Source: Cardinalis cardinalis (Eukaryota; Chordata; Aves; Passeriformes; Cardinalidae). From it: a DNA stretch of 64,000 nt. Position 1 is the first letter of the stretch, and the number at the start of each line of letters is the position of its first letter. Made by a program: the position numbers and the translations under genes. The notes under the pieces are model-generated. The model made no database searches. It saw only the letters and a program-made list of their open reading frames with translations, and was not told the origin of the DNA. This document shows, one piece after another, positions 1 through 11,150 of this stretch. Location of the stretch: assembly GCA_014549065.1 (NCBI GenBank), contig JACDOX010000004.1, positions 4,134,769-4,198,768 on the forward strand, written 5' to 3'.

Positions 1-3000
1 CTGCATTTAAGAAGAAAATGCGCCAGCTGAGATGATAAAACAAAATGTTTCTAGTCACTGCTGTCTGAAGGACAGAAGAGTCTGATATGAACTGAGATTC
101 TGAATTGGCATGTCATCCTTAGCTTGGGGAGAAAATAGACTTGATCATTTCCTAAAAAGGCTGCCTTCCACATTTCAGGATCACAGCTGTCTTCCACTTA
201 AGAAGGCCACACAAGACCGAATGAACAAAGCAGTAACTCTGTTAGCATGCCCTGGAAAGCATCAGCACTGTCTGAGCTGACTTCATGGCATTGCTGATAG
301 CTTCACAAAAGCATTGAAAGGAGGGCAGCAGAAGCACCAGGCACGGCAAGGCCAAGCTCTGAGAGAGGCCAGGGAGCAGAATAGGTAAGGGAAAGAAAGC
401 CCATGTTTGCTGGGTTGACCCATCACAAACTGAACTAAACCAGTAGTACAGCTTTTCTAATGAGTCACTGGATAGAAGGATGCTCTGAGAACTCACCAGA
501 TTTGGCCACACAACAAGCCATACATAAATTTTTATATCAGCATCACAAAGATGGTTGGATAGAATGGCAACGCTGAAGACTGGGTTTTTCTTTTAAAGAA
601 AAGGCTTTACAGATAAAGGTTCCTGTGAAAATCAAATTCTCTTAGTAAATATAAACACTATGAAAATATATGTATTTCCTGGCATTTCCATGACATTGGA
701 AATTACTTTATTATTCTATAACTGATACTTAATAATTAATATCTTCCTCATTTAGATTTTATAAGGTTGAGGTCACTAGAGGCTGTAGAGTGGAGTTACT
801 CAGAGCAACAGTAGGATGAAAAAATGTCCTCCAATAAGCTGCCTGAGAGTAGCTTCTGAATCCCAAAAATCTGAAGTNTTATGCCACTTGAAGAGAAAAA
901 TCCAGAACTAAGTGTTTTTTTTTATTTTTTTTCCTGCAGTGACAGCCCATTTATTTAGAACCAAACGAAAAAGGAAATTGTGTATGTGAATACAAGGCTT
1001 CCTGGAGAGTTTTAAAATGTATTTTTAAAATTTGTATCAGTGCTGTACATTATGCTTTGTTGTCAGCCACTGATATGAATTTTATCTGCAGTTCAGGAAG
1101 GTAGAGTATACAGGTAGTGAACTACTATTTTAATTAACAAAAGAAAAAAAGTGTCCTGAAAAGTATTATAATCTGTCCTGGTCAATAAGAAGCCACAGGG
1201 GGAAATTAACTCTGGTTACACATATCCTTTCTCTACAGTTCCTTGGGCTCAAGAAATGAAATATACTTCATAAAGCTGAACTAGTTAGTGCAAGAAAGGA
1301 ACATAGAAAAGTACTCCCATTATATTATAATTTTAAAATATTTAAACTACAGTATGATCCAGATATCTCAGTGGTTATCCAGGAATGTCATGCAAAAGTT
1401 ATCAGAGAGGTAGGTACATGTGTACACGTACAGGAGTTTTTTGTTTTGATTGCTCTACTGAGATTCTCTCCTGTAACAAAAACAAGGACGTGCACAAACA
1501 CAAACAGAACTTAGGGGTCAAACCAATATGACGTATTTCCCTGCAGTAATAGAGTTTGACTAAGACCTTCACTCTTTCAAGTGTTTTAGCTTTCAGGAGC
1601 AGAAAAGACCTTTAGTTTGTGTTGTCTCTCTACTACATAGCAGAAGCTTTCATGGAGTTGTTTCTGTCTTGACCCTTGATTTTGCCTTTCAGAGTAAACA
1701 ATAAGATTGCCTTCTTGGGGAAGAAAAAAAAGGATGGAATATAGATGCTAGAGGTAATTATGTTTGATGCACTACATCTTCCTCCATACTCAACATTAAC
1801 TCTTTTATATATTGACACATCAACAGGTGAGGGACATGGAAAATCTGATAAGGCTGTTTTAGTGTGACACTTAAAAACTGCTTAAGAAAGGACTATTCTG
1901 TTTCTTTCTACTATACCTGGCTTTGCATTTGTTTCCAACACTTTCCCCTGCTGCTTTGATGAAGTTATTTGAAATCTAACTGTCTTGTCCCAGTCTCTCA
2001 GATTATTGCATTGTGATTTCTTCAATTTAGAGGAGCTCCCCTTCTTTTCAAAAGTATCCTTTCCACAGAGGANCAAGTGTGACATGATGAACATGAACCC
2101 AGCCCTTTTTCCTTGTTACTGAGCTGACTTGGTTTTGGTACTGAGCTGATGATTTCAGTTTCCAAAAAGAAAATGATACCAAATCTGTGTAATTGGTGAT
2201 CTGAGGTCTTGGTTTGTCTGTTACTTGTGAACAAGACACCTCATCAGTACTAACTTGTACTGATAATATAGTTTTGAACGGTGTGTATCCATCCTTATAT
2301 ATTCTGTAAATATGTATTTGACTTTGCTAATAGTAGTTGTTTGGCATAGTTTTACTAGTGCCAGAATCTCTNCCTGACACCTTGTCTGTCTGGCCTTGCT
2401 TGCTCTTGGCCTGGCAAGTGCCAAGTTGTTGTCAGTTTAAGACATTGCCATGTTGTCCCATTTGCTGGAAGTGTGTCTGATTTCTACATTTCTGTTGGCT
2501 TATATTTCAAAATATCTACATCCTGCTTATTTAGAGGAAATGTGACCATTTTAAAAACAAATATGACCTCTAGAAGGGAAAAAAAATTTCAGAAAAAAGA
2601 CGTAATTCAAAGTTTGACTTTGTCATGCATCTGAATTCTGTCCATACCCTGTTAATTTTATTTTATTCAGAGAACCCTTACAGCAAAGGCAGTCTGATAT
2701 TCTGACTTTTTCATGTAACTCACACTGAGGCTGCTGTAAGTTTTACAGTCACCTGAAGTACAGTCCAGGCTCTTGAGGGAAGACAGGATAGATAACCACC
2801 AGAGGTGAGAGCTGTGTGCAGTAAGTCATGTAGTCATAATGCTGGCTTGCTGTAGCACTCACTGTAGCAAATCCCCAGCCTACCAGAAGAACACAGCCAT
2901 ATAATTCCATGAAGTATGAGCAAAACAGTATCATGTAAACTCACTCAGCCAATAATTTTTTCTGGGATATAAAACACACAGTGACTTATGTTGGAGTTAC

Positions 3001-3319
3001 ATGGTGCTGACAAGAGGTGATAGTGATGCTTAGCNATAATAATATTCCTAATTACATTGCTATAATAAAGATATAATAAATAAACCTATTAGTTCCTCTG
3101 TAGCATAACACATCCTTATGGCTTTGTAAACACAGATAATATAGCTGGCAAGCATCAGTTCTAAAGCATGACAGCATGGTAGGAAGCCAGTTTGCAGCCA
3201 AAGTAAAAAAAAGGTCCAAAAAGTCCTTTTGATCTGTTACCATATGCCTTCTCTACTTTGCATAGCATTTGCTATGAATGTCTCAGTGACTATATGATGC
3301 AAGAGAATCAGATTTTGCT
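1..3319. other. Unique non-coding sequence
   Basis: This stretch is AT-rich with dispersed short poly-T and poly-A runs, for example near 915-931. The open frames are all under 90 codons, start at arbitrary ATGs and resemble no protein family that I recognise. I see no repeat family, RNA gene or CpG-rich promoter here. Short exons without obvious similarity could be missed. Confidence 0.6.
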
Positions 3320-3334
3320 AGTCCTTGCTTTTGT

Positions 3335-3600
3335 TTGGGACTTCAATGTATCAGATGTCTGTAGGAAATACAATACAGCAGAGATTAAATTGTCCAGGAG
3401 GTTCCTGTAGTGTGTGGAAGAGGTTCCTGTCCTGTCCTGACAGAGCTGGTGAGGGAGCAGCTGGGGGAGCTGCCCTTTTGAACCTGTAGCTTGTGAGCAA
3501 AGACTTGTGGTTGATGTCATAGTTGGGGGCTCTCTTGGGNACAGCAATCACAAAATTATAGTTCTCCGTTCTCAGAGAAATAAGAAATGGGGGTCAAACA
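3335..3600 (+). pseudogene. CR1 endonuclease C-terminal remnant
   Basis: This segment encodes the end of the APE-type endonuclease that nicks target DNA during CR1 retrotransposition. In the frame open from 3507 the translation reads VDVIVGGSLG, then an ambiguous residue, then SNHKIIVL. CR1 proteins usually have a G-H-S-D-H pattern here; the SDH triad (3543-3551) supplies catalytic Asp and His. In this copy the Asp codon reads AAT (Asn) and the residue before Ser contains an N, so the triad reads SNH. Upstream, 3335-3506 still matches the CR1 endonuclease at the nucleotide level but lacks one continuous frame. The N-terminal half of the domain, with the other catalytic residues, is not present. 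It is inactive and part of the larger CR1 copy. Confidence 0.8.
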
Positions 3601-3689
3601 AAAAAAAGAATTCCAGAAATACATCAGAAACACAAGGAGAACNAAGGAGAATCTCCATCTCTTGTGTGTGTGGGGAAAGAAACACAGTG

Positions 3690-5270
3690 ACAAAGGATGA
3701 CTAAAAGGCTGATTTTCTTAATGCTTTTTTTGGACTCAGTCTTCAGTAGTCAGACAGTTGTTCTTCAAGTACTACTCTGTTCCCTNAGCTGGAAGACAGG
3801 GATGGTGAGCAGAATGAGGCCCTCATAATCCAAGAGGAAATGGTCAATGCCCTGCTATACCACTTAGACATGAACAAATCTATGAGACCACACAAGGGAA
3901 CTGATGGAGATGGTGGAAGAGCTTGCCAAGCCACATTTCATCATTCACCAGAAGTCCTGGCTAATCAGTGAGGTCCTAGCTGAGTGGAGTTAACAAATAT
4001 GATGCTCATCTACAAGAAGAGCTGGGACAGGGGAACTGCAGGCCTGTCAGCCTGACCTTGGTCCTGGGGGAAAGTCTTGGAGCAGATCCTCTTAAACACC
4101 ACTATGCAGCACCTACAGGACAATGAGGGGATCAGAACTAGCCAGCATAAGTTTGTGAAAGGCAGGTGCTGCCTGGCCAACCTGATCTCCTTNTATGACA
4201 AGGTGACCCAGTTGGTGGATGAGGGAAAGGCTGTGGATGTAGTCTNCCTGGACTTTAGTAAAGTATTTGATGTTGTCCTCCACAATATTTTCCTGGAGAA
4301 AGAGGCTGTTCATGGCTTGGACATGTGCATTTTTCAATGAGCAAAAAACTGGTTGGATGGCCAGGCCCAGAAAGTGGATTAAATTCAGCTGGTGGCTGGT
4401 CACAGGTGGTGTCCCCTGGNGGCCAGTCCTGTTTAATATCTTTAACAATTATTTGGATGAAGAGATCAAGTTCTCTCTCAGTCCATTTTCAGGTGACAAC
4501 AATTTGGGTAGGAGTGTTGATCAGCTGGAGGGCAGGAAGGCTCTGCAAAGGGATCTGCACAGGCTGGACCNGTGGTCTGAGGCCAAATGTATCAGGCTCA
4601 ACTTGTCAAAATGCCAGGTCCTGCNCTTGGGCACAAGAAACCCTACAGGCTGGGGAAAGAGTGGAAATTTGCTTGTTGAAAAAGGATTTGGGGATGTTGG
4701 TCTGTGGCTGCTGACTATGAACCAGTGTGGACCCAGGTGGCCAAGAAAGCCAATGGCATTCTGGCTTGTGTCCAAAATAGTCTGACCAGCAGGATCAGGA
4801 CAGTGATTGACCCCCCTGTATGACTGTCTGTACTCAGCACTGGTGAGGCCATGCCCTGAATCTTGTGTAGAATTTTGGGCCCTTCACTACAAGAAAGACG
4901 TTGAGTTCCTGGAGTTTGCCCAGAAAAGGACAATGAAGCTGGTGAACGATCTGGAGCAAAAATCCTGTGGGGAGCAGTTGAGGGAGCTGGGTTTGTNTAG
5001 TTTGAAAAAAAGGAGGCTCAGGGAAGACTCAATTGCTCTCTACAGCTTCCCTGAAAGGANGTTGTAGTGAGATGGGGGTTGATTTCTTCCCCCAAATAAC
5101 AAGATTAGAGGAAATGTCATCAAGTTGCTCGAGGAGACATTTAGATTGGACATTAGGAAAAATTTCTTCACAGAGAGGGCTGCCCAGAGAATGGTGGAGT
5201 CACCATTCCTGGAGGTATTTNAAATATGTGCAGCTGTAGCACTTGGGGACATTTTTAGTGATGGACTCAG
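3690..5270 (+). pseudogene. CR1 reverse transcriptase remnant
   Basis: This region encodes the reverse transcriptase that copies CR1 RNA at the nicked target. Frame 0 from about 4077 to 4340 carries the finger and palm segment: HKFVKGRCCLANLI, then VDEGKAVDVV, then LDFSKVFDVV, which retains the first catalytic Asp (codon 4251). It ends at TGA 4338-4340, where CR1 normally has Trp. A small deletion near 4370 then shifts the frame to the one open to 4785. There the second catalytic box, normally F-A-D-D, reads FSGDN (4486-4500), so the metal-binding Asp pair is broken. Another shift near 4725 precedes the thumb and C-terminal segment in 4807-5067 (LYSALVRP, HYKKDVEFLE, LRELGL). Residues near 5180 lack a short internal block that CR1 usually has before VESP. 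The region is dead by several independent lesions. Confidence 0.9.
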
Positions 5271-5334
5271 CAGTGCTGGGCTAACTATGGGACTCAATGA
5301 TATTAAGGGTCTTTTTTTACTTAGACAAGTCTGT

Positions 5335-5368
5335 NATTCTGTTATATTATTCTGTGATTTTATGATTT
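5335..5368 (+). repeat. Degenerate CR1 3'-terminal octamer array
   Basis: CR1 elements end in short tandem copies of an ATTCTATGR-type octamer instead of poly-A. Here ATTCTGTTATATT, ATTCTGTGATTTT and ATGATT follow the 3' UTR, which marks the right edge of the element. The octamers have drifted, which is consistent with an old insertion. Confidence 0.8.
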
Positions 5369-6942
5369 AGAAAAAATATTAATTTTTAGGCTTCAGCTGT
5401 TTTGGGAGGGAAAAAGATAAACCCCAAACCCATCCAAAAGTAAGGCATACCAACATGTATGATGTATTTTAAGACAATCGATTTGATTTTGGGAGTCTTT
5501 AAAATATTTCTTACAATTTTTTAAGCATGTTGAAGAAAGTTTACAAAAGTTCCTTGCATGTATATTTAATGATCCATATTTTTAATCAAACATGCAATCA
5601 TTTATTGTGAAGATTCTGCAATTGCAAACTGTTACTGGCTAGTTTTCTAAGGTAGAAAATAGAACCATTTTTCCTCTCTCCTCCCTGTCAAAAAGCAATA
5701 TCCCTCTGCCGTTTGTACATGTAACCTAAACTTTAACCAGTGTGCTTTGACCTAGGTAACTAGTTAGCAAACAGACTTAAGTTGTGCTCCTCCTCCCTAT
5801 ATCCATGCACACTCAGTGAAATTGGTTTAGGCCACATTTAAGAGTTGCACTCTCCATTAGCTGCATCCCTGGCACTTATTTGGAAATAAGCAACACTTCT
5901 GTAGGGATAATCCAGTTTCTATTTTACAGTCCTGAGCACGCTGGTCACTTTACAAAGGAAGAGCTGCCATTACAAACGCCATCTTCTCCGGTGTTTGCTT
6001 GGTCAAATATTCCACACTTTTTAAGCACGTGTGAAGCATTACAGAAACCCCTATGTTCATCTCCAGAGAGCAGCCAGAAAGGGTTAAACAAAATCAACCC
6101 TGACAATACTAGAAACAGTTCTCTCAGTGTGTGTTGGTTCACTGCTCCACAGGGCATAGCAGATGTTGTGTCTGGTAGTAAGAAGGGCCCAGGAGGTGTG
6201 AGCTGTCAATCACTTTTTTTCCTGACTACAGGCTGTGCTATGGATATGAAGCACGACTAAAACAATCTGTCTCAGCTGGGGTGTGTGAGGTATCAATAAC
6301 CCTTGGCAGAGGTGTCAAGAGCCTTGCTGGAATCAAACTACCCTGCTGACCAGCTGCTTAGCAAGTTAACAAGGCAGCATTCAGTGCTCGCTGCCCTCCC
6401 AGCCCAACAATTAACACAACTGGAGCAGGGCTCTGCTGAAATGCAGGAGGAGCCTCGNGAGCCGCATCGCCCTTGTGCTGGCGACAAAGAGATGCAGAGT
6501 TCTTTATTCAGAAGCATCCCTAACAACATGTGAGGAGTGAGAGAAACTAGGGCAGAGAACATGTTTTATTCTCAAATCAAATATGCAGATAAATATTAGC
6601 AATAGGAGACAAATCAGAACGGACTGAGGAAAAATAGNTTTGTAAAGTATTTTCACTCGTGAGGCCAGTAGCTGTGGAGCAGGCAGGGAAAAAGAGCTCC
6701 AATAAGGAACAAATTATTCTGAGAAGCTAGAGTAAGGTAAATTTAAACAACAGCAGGAACAAACAATGTAATGAAAGAGTTCTGAGGTGCTGGTAATCCA
6801 AACAAAAGCTGCGTAGTGGCTTGTTACAATCATCCACATGGCTGGTTAGAGTATTATAGAACAACCAGGTTGTAAAATGAACAGGCAACAGTCGGAAAGT
6901 CTTAAACATTTTGCACTCATGGGTCATGTACTACTCAGCCTC
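5369..6942. other. Unique non-coding sequence, locally less AT-rich
   Basis: Nothing recognisable is encoded. The 5850-6530 part is richer in GC and holds a 126-codon open frame (5880-6260) with no family resemblance, no conserved motif and no splice context. I treat it as chance. The rest is AT-rich with no repeat that I can name. Confidence 0.55.
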
Positions 6943-7018
6943 GTACCAGTATAAATTTGGAAGTGATGCCATTAAAATCAATGGCTTCACAGTGGTTTAA
7001 TGGGGAAGAATCGGGCCC
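6943..7018. repeat. Old palindromic interspersed repeat, copy A
   Basis: The segment contains GTGATGCCATT (6963-6973) and its near-perfect reverse complement AATGGCTTCAC (6980-6990), with 10 of 11 positions pairing around a 6-nt spacer. It is flanked by CCAGTATAAATTTGG on the left and AATCGGGCCC on the right. The pattern of a palindromic AATGG core between AGTGTAAAT and AATCTGGCCC-like ends resembles an old repeat that I recall as common in birds and turtles. I cannot give its formal name. A related fragment lies at 44772-44820. Confidence 0.45.
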
Positions 7019-10000
7019 ATTTGTAGAAAATGATTCAATTTTTCATTTTACAAACTGCTAACTCCAGCTTCTGGAGTTAATGTTTTTCCTAAGCCCTCAA
7101 CACATTTTTTTTGTTTTGTTTTGTTTTGAAAACTGAATTACTTTCAAGTCTTTTTGTATTCTACATTGCTTTATTTTGTGGTTTTGTTCTCAAGGGTATC
7201 CACCAGTGATTATATACTGTTCCATTCTGAAAAAAAAACCCCAAACATGCTGTACAGCAAAACATGAATATTAGCTTTAAACAATTTAGTGTTGTTTGTC
7301 TTTGCTTTGAAATTCAATAATGCCATCAGCCCAAAAGACCTTTTAGAGCAGAGTATTTCACACAGTGAAAGCTGCTTTCTGCTACAAAAGCAGAGCAGCT
7401 GTGGCTCCTGCAGATACTCTTAAAGACAGATATAATAAAACACTGGGAGGGAGTAGGTCGACACAGGAGCATGAAATGGACGAGATGAAGCCCTTTGTCA
7501 CAATCAAATAGGCTGTAAAGTTACTATAGTAACATACAGTATTAAGCTCCAGGTGGATTGACTTAATGTTGACTAAACAAAAAGAGGTTAAAGAAAACCA
7601 AACCAATAATTATTACACTCTCTCTACCAAATGTTTGCCAGGATGCCATTATTTTGATTTAGCCAAGCTGCACAAAACGTGGTGCAGGTTAGTTTCTGTT
7701 CTGATGAGCAGTTCCTCTATGTGAAAACCTGTAAAACAAAAACAAATTCAAAATTGTAAGAAGAAAGGGAATGGGTTTGCTGTGCCTGTGACAGACACCA
7801 AGGCAAAATCCAGGCAAAAGACCATGACAGAATTAAACTGTGTCAAACGCGCTTTTTTTTTTNATTATTATTTTCTCTCTCCAGAGTCACCACTTCCCTA
7901 ATGTGAGAAATGTGGAGAAGNAGAGGATGTTCTAACTCATTGTGACCTACCTGAGTTTAAAAAATGATGAATGGTAAAGATACATACATTTTGAGACTTT
8001 GTTTTTATCTTCTGTGTAACAACTAGCCTTTGCCTCTAAAATCTACCAGGAGATATTCCACTAATTACAAACTGTATCTTCAACAGGAAGCAGGAATCCA
8101 TCTGGCTGTCAGTGTTTGTTTCTAGTTTTATTCTTTACTGTAGAAAGAAGATGCCTGACAACTTATGAATTGGGTGCCTCTGGCTGCTTGTCCACCCTTC
8201 TCATTTAGCTGTGTGTCAAGGAAAGAACTTTGACCTCTAGATAAATCCCACAGTGTTAGAAAAACTTCTCTTAGCTCCNACGGCCATTTCTTTCACTCCA
8301 TTCCAGTCTGGGAATTAAAAAATCTGAAGATTTAAGTGAAATTCCTAGTTTTATTCTGAAACTTCTGATGCTGTCAGAATTCACACCTTCTATCAGAACT
8401 GTAATTTCATGTGTTTCTGATATAGTTAGTGAACTCCAAGCTGCTGCCCTATAAATCTTTAAAGGTTGCTATTCAGAGAGGGAAGGAGATAATATTGGCT
8501 CAAACTGAGTAAAATAGAGTGGATCTTTCTTTGATAAAAAGTAGTAAGTACAAATCAGGAACCCAGTTGGATAGTCACTGTGAAACTGTCAAAAAACCTC
8601 TCATCTGTGCTATGCAATTAGTCTCAATAAGACTTGAAATAATTCCACAATGTCAAGGAGAAGAGATAACATGTTACTGTATTCAGGACATGAAGTGTAG
8701 CCTTGGCCAGTTAGAATTAAAAAAAATTAAAAATTAAAAAAGAAGACGAAAGAGATTTAAATTATCAAAATTGTGAGATGGTCTTAAACTGTACATGGTT
8801 CAAGAATACTCTTGGAAAAGACAGTATATGAAGGATAGAGGCAGGAAATATCTNAAGCTCTGAATATTTGAGAGGTTCCTGTGATTATCACAGCCTCTCG
8901 GTTGGATACAGCAGCCAGGAAAGCAGAATCTACTGAAAGATAAGGGGAGGATTAAGCAGATAGCCAGAGATTTCCGGCAAAAATAACACAAGGGTTACTA
9001 TTTTCAAGAATTTCTTTTCTGTAACCTGGTAGAAATGTAATGTGGCTGCACCCTTGGACATGCAGTGAGGTGAGATCAGAGTAACAATAATCAAGCTGAG
9101 AGGCAGTCCTCAGGGCTTCAGTGGAGACGAATATCACTTGAAGAGGTACCAAGCACTCTTGTTAAAATCAGTTCAGGAATGGTTTCCTTTTGGATTAGAT
9201 TTATAGAAGTACCTGGCACAAGCTGGAGCCATCCAAAGGGCAGCACTAGAATATGACCAGCTTTCTCGACANCAGANAAATTCTGCATANTCATGAAAAT
9301 AATGAAAATAATANTGAGCATAAATACAAAGACTCAAGCCTTCCAGTTTCCCTGGAGTAGGTCTAGCTCTCATTAATGGTTATGGTATGTCACAAACAAT
9401 TCTGTAGCTGGATGAAAAAATATTTGAAGATCTCCTTGTGATCATTTGAGATATCTCTGCTAAGCTGGACTTCTAGAATGTCCTGAATATCCTAATGACT
9501 CAATGTTAGACAAAAAGAATATCAGAGCAATGTCAATGGTCCAGAAAGCATCTTCACTTACTTGAATCTGCTATTACATATTCTTGAAACTTCAAATCAC
9601 ATTCTGACATGTCTTCTGTCTCCTAAACCTAAATAGGACCCCAGATGGCTGCCACCAATGTGATTATCTCTATCTTCTTCTTCAACTCAACAGAGTTCAG
9701 TTGGGCTATCGAGGAAGAGCATCCAGTGAACTGTAGCCTGCAGTTCAGAGATCTGGTGTAGGCTCTGCAGATCCCATAAATATCAAGCTTGTAAGTCAGG
9801 AAGAACAAAAGGGCAATGAAGGCCCACCTCAAATATATTTATGTTCTGGCACACAAGGACAGCCTTGCCCAGAAGGGGCAGGTTCTTCAAAAGCACAAGC
9901 ACAGATCCTGCACACTTTAGGAACTGGTTGCCTTAACAGAAGAAGACCTAGAATCCATAGAGGAAATGGATAAAACAAAAACATATGAACTGTAGAAAAC

Positions 10001-10969
10001 ATTTTATTTATTAATTNGTATAAAACCCAAGCATACTATTCCTTCTTATATATTCTTACAATGAGGACATTGGTGCTAACCTTTGAATATAGCAAAAGAG
10101 AAGATNAAATAAGATGAGTATACAGTAAGGTATCTGCCAGGGCTTCTTTGTACTTTCTCAGAATGCTCTCTCATGGCCACCTGAGTATGTAGCAGTGCTT
10201 GGATAGGGGATGCTACATAATCCTGAGTAAGTACCCCAGTTATTATGCTGTTTTAGATCTTTGCTCTTCATGGTTAACATGTTAATTCTAAATGCTGGAT
10301 ATCCTTCCTCCTCCTTTGCTTGAGAAGTCCCAGACAAAGCTTATCACTCTGCTCTGTCAGTTCTTGCTTTAGGTTCTCTGCAGGGAGCTATAGGCATGGA
10401 GACCAGGTGCAGCTCATCTCTGGGGAGTGGATAAAAAGCAAAGCTTCTGTCTTCACACATGGGGTCCCCTTGCTATGCCCTTGGTGCTCCACATGGAACA
10501 GGAGCTAAGAGTCATCTGCTTCTTTCCTTAACAGCCTCTTTTACCTTCCTGTGTCGCTTAGATTAGCTGACAGGATGGAAACCCTTCCCTGACCCCTTCT
10601 AGCCAGAGGAGATCACTTTTGTGTTTCTCTGAGTGGAGCAGCTGGAAGCCCAATGCCTCCTGTGGGGTCTGCACTCTGAAACACCAGCCCCACAGCCTGC
10701 CCCTGGGATGATGCCCTCTATGCAGTGTTGCCCCCCTCCCTGCTTTAGAAACTTCTTAAAGGGATGCTGTTTGTATTCTCTGCTCGTCTTCCCCAGCACT
10801 GAAGTGGACTATGCATGTGCCTGTTTATAAATCAGTGAAGATCAAATGAATTCTTAGAGGCATTTTGAGCCTAAAGGTACTGAATTTTCNCGACCCCTAA
10901 AATGTTTGTTTCTTGCTCTTTAACTCGAAGGAGTCACATGGATGCACTGGCCTCGCTTGAGAGTCATTG
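7019..10969. other. Unique non-coding sequence
   Basis: This is AT-rich sequence with a small (TTTTG)n tract at about 7105-7128 and a T run at 7851-7862. The intervals 8800-9960 and 10320-10830 are richer in GC and might be decayed repeats or non-coding exons. I could not match either to a family on either strand, and their reading frames are broken every 60-70 codons. Confidence 0.5.
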
Positions 10970-11150
10970 TAGATTAGAAGACAATTTGAATTATAATACT
11001 GATCCAAATACTACTGCTTCTGTGACTTTGGGCATGCCACTTAACCCCTCTGAGCCTTATTTTCCCTATTATCTGAGACTAATGGTATTTTACCTGTCTC
11101 AGACCACAAGGGAGCTATGAGGCTTAATTAATGTTTGCAAACTGGGTTGT
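10970..11150 (+). mobile_element. MIR-type SINE core
   Basis: The stretch from 11019 to 11130 follows the MIR consensus closely in order. A TGTGACTTTGGGCA block (11021-11034) is followed by CCACTTAACCCCTCTGAGCC (11037-11056), a pyrimidine TTTTCCC block, ACTAATGG, then TTTACCTGTCTCA. GCTATGAGGCTTAATTAATG (11114-11133) follows and corresponds to the MIR segment usually written as tgtgaggattaaatgag. The tRNA-derived head upstream (10970-11015) is barely recognisable. MIR is an ancient tRNA-derived SINE mobilised by L2 LINEs and long inactive; recognisable copies are sparse in birds. Strand is that of the MIR consensus. Confidence 0.75.

Larger units (their letters stand above)
3320..5368 (+). 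mobile_element. CR1 LINE retrotransposon, 5'-truncated and internally deleted
   Basis: This is a non-LTR retrotransposon of the avian CR1 clade. Its order is the C-terminal half of the endonuclease (about 3335-3600), a junction with missing sequence near 3600, a linker, reverse transcriptase (about 4010-5070), the C-terminal region (5070-5260) and a short 3' UTR ending in degenerate ATTCTRTGA-type octamers (5335-5368). Hallmarks include a GGSLG-X-SNH endonuclease segment, a LDFSKVFD palm motif at 4248-4271, a CR1-typical ALVRP segment near 4840 and a RLDIRKNFFTERAAQR segment near 5140. Compared with a CR1 consensus recalled from memory, roughly 0.3-0.4 kb is missing between endonuclease and linker, and the 5' half of the element is absent. 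Multiple stops and frame changes show that it is dead. The left boundary is the least certain, because similarity fades gradually upstream of 3330. The subfamily was not assigned; it looks like a neoavian CR1-J/E type. Confidence 0.93.

Noticed and set aside
5880..6260. 126-codon plus-strand open frame
   Set aside because: No recognisable motif; length is within chance for 64 kb and six frames in a locally GC-richer patch.
8800..9960. Possible retrocopy or DNA transposon on the minus strand
   Set aside because: The text looks gene-like in places, but frames break repeatedly and no segment matches a family that I recognise.
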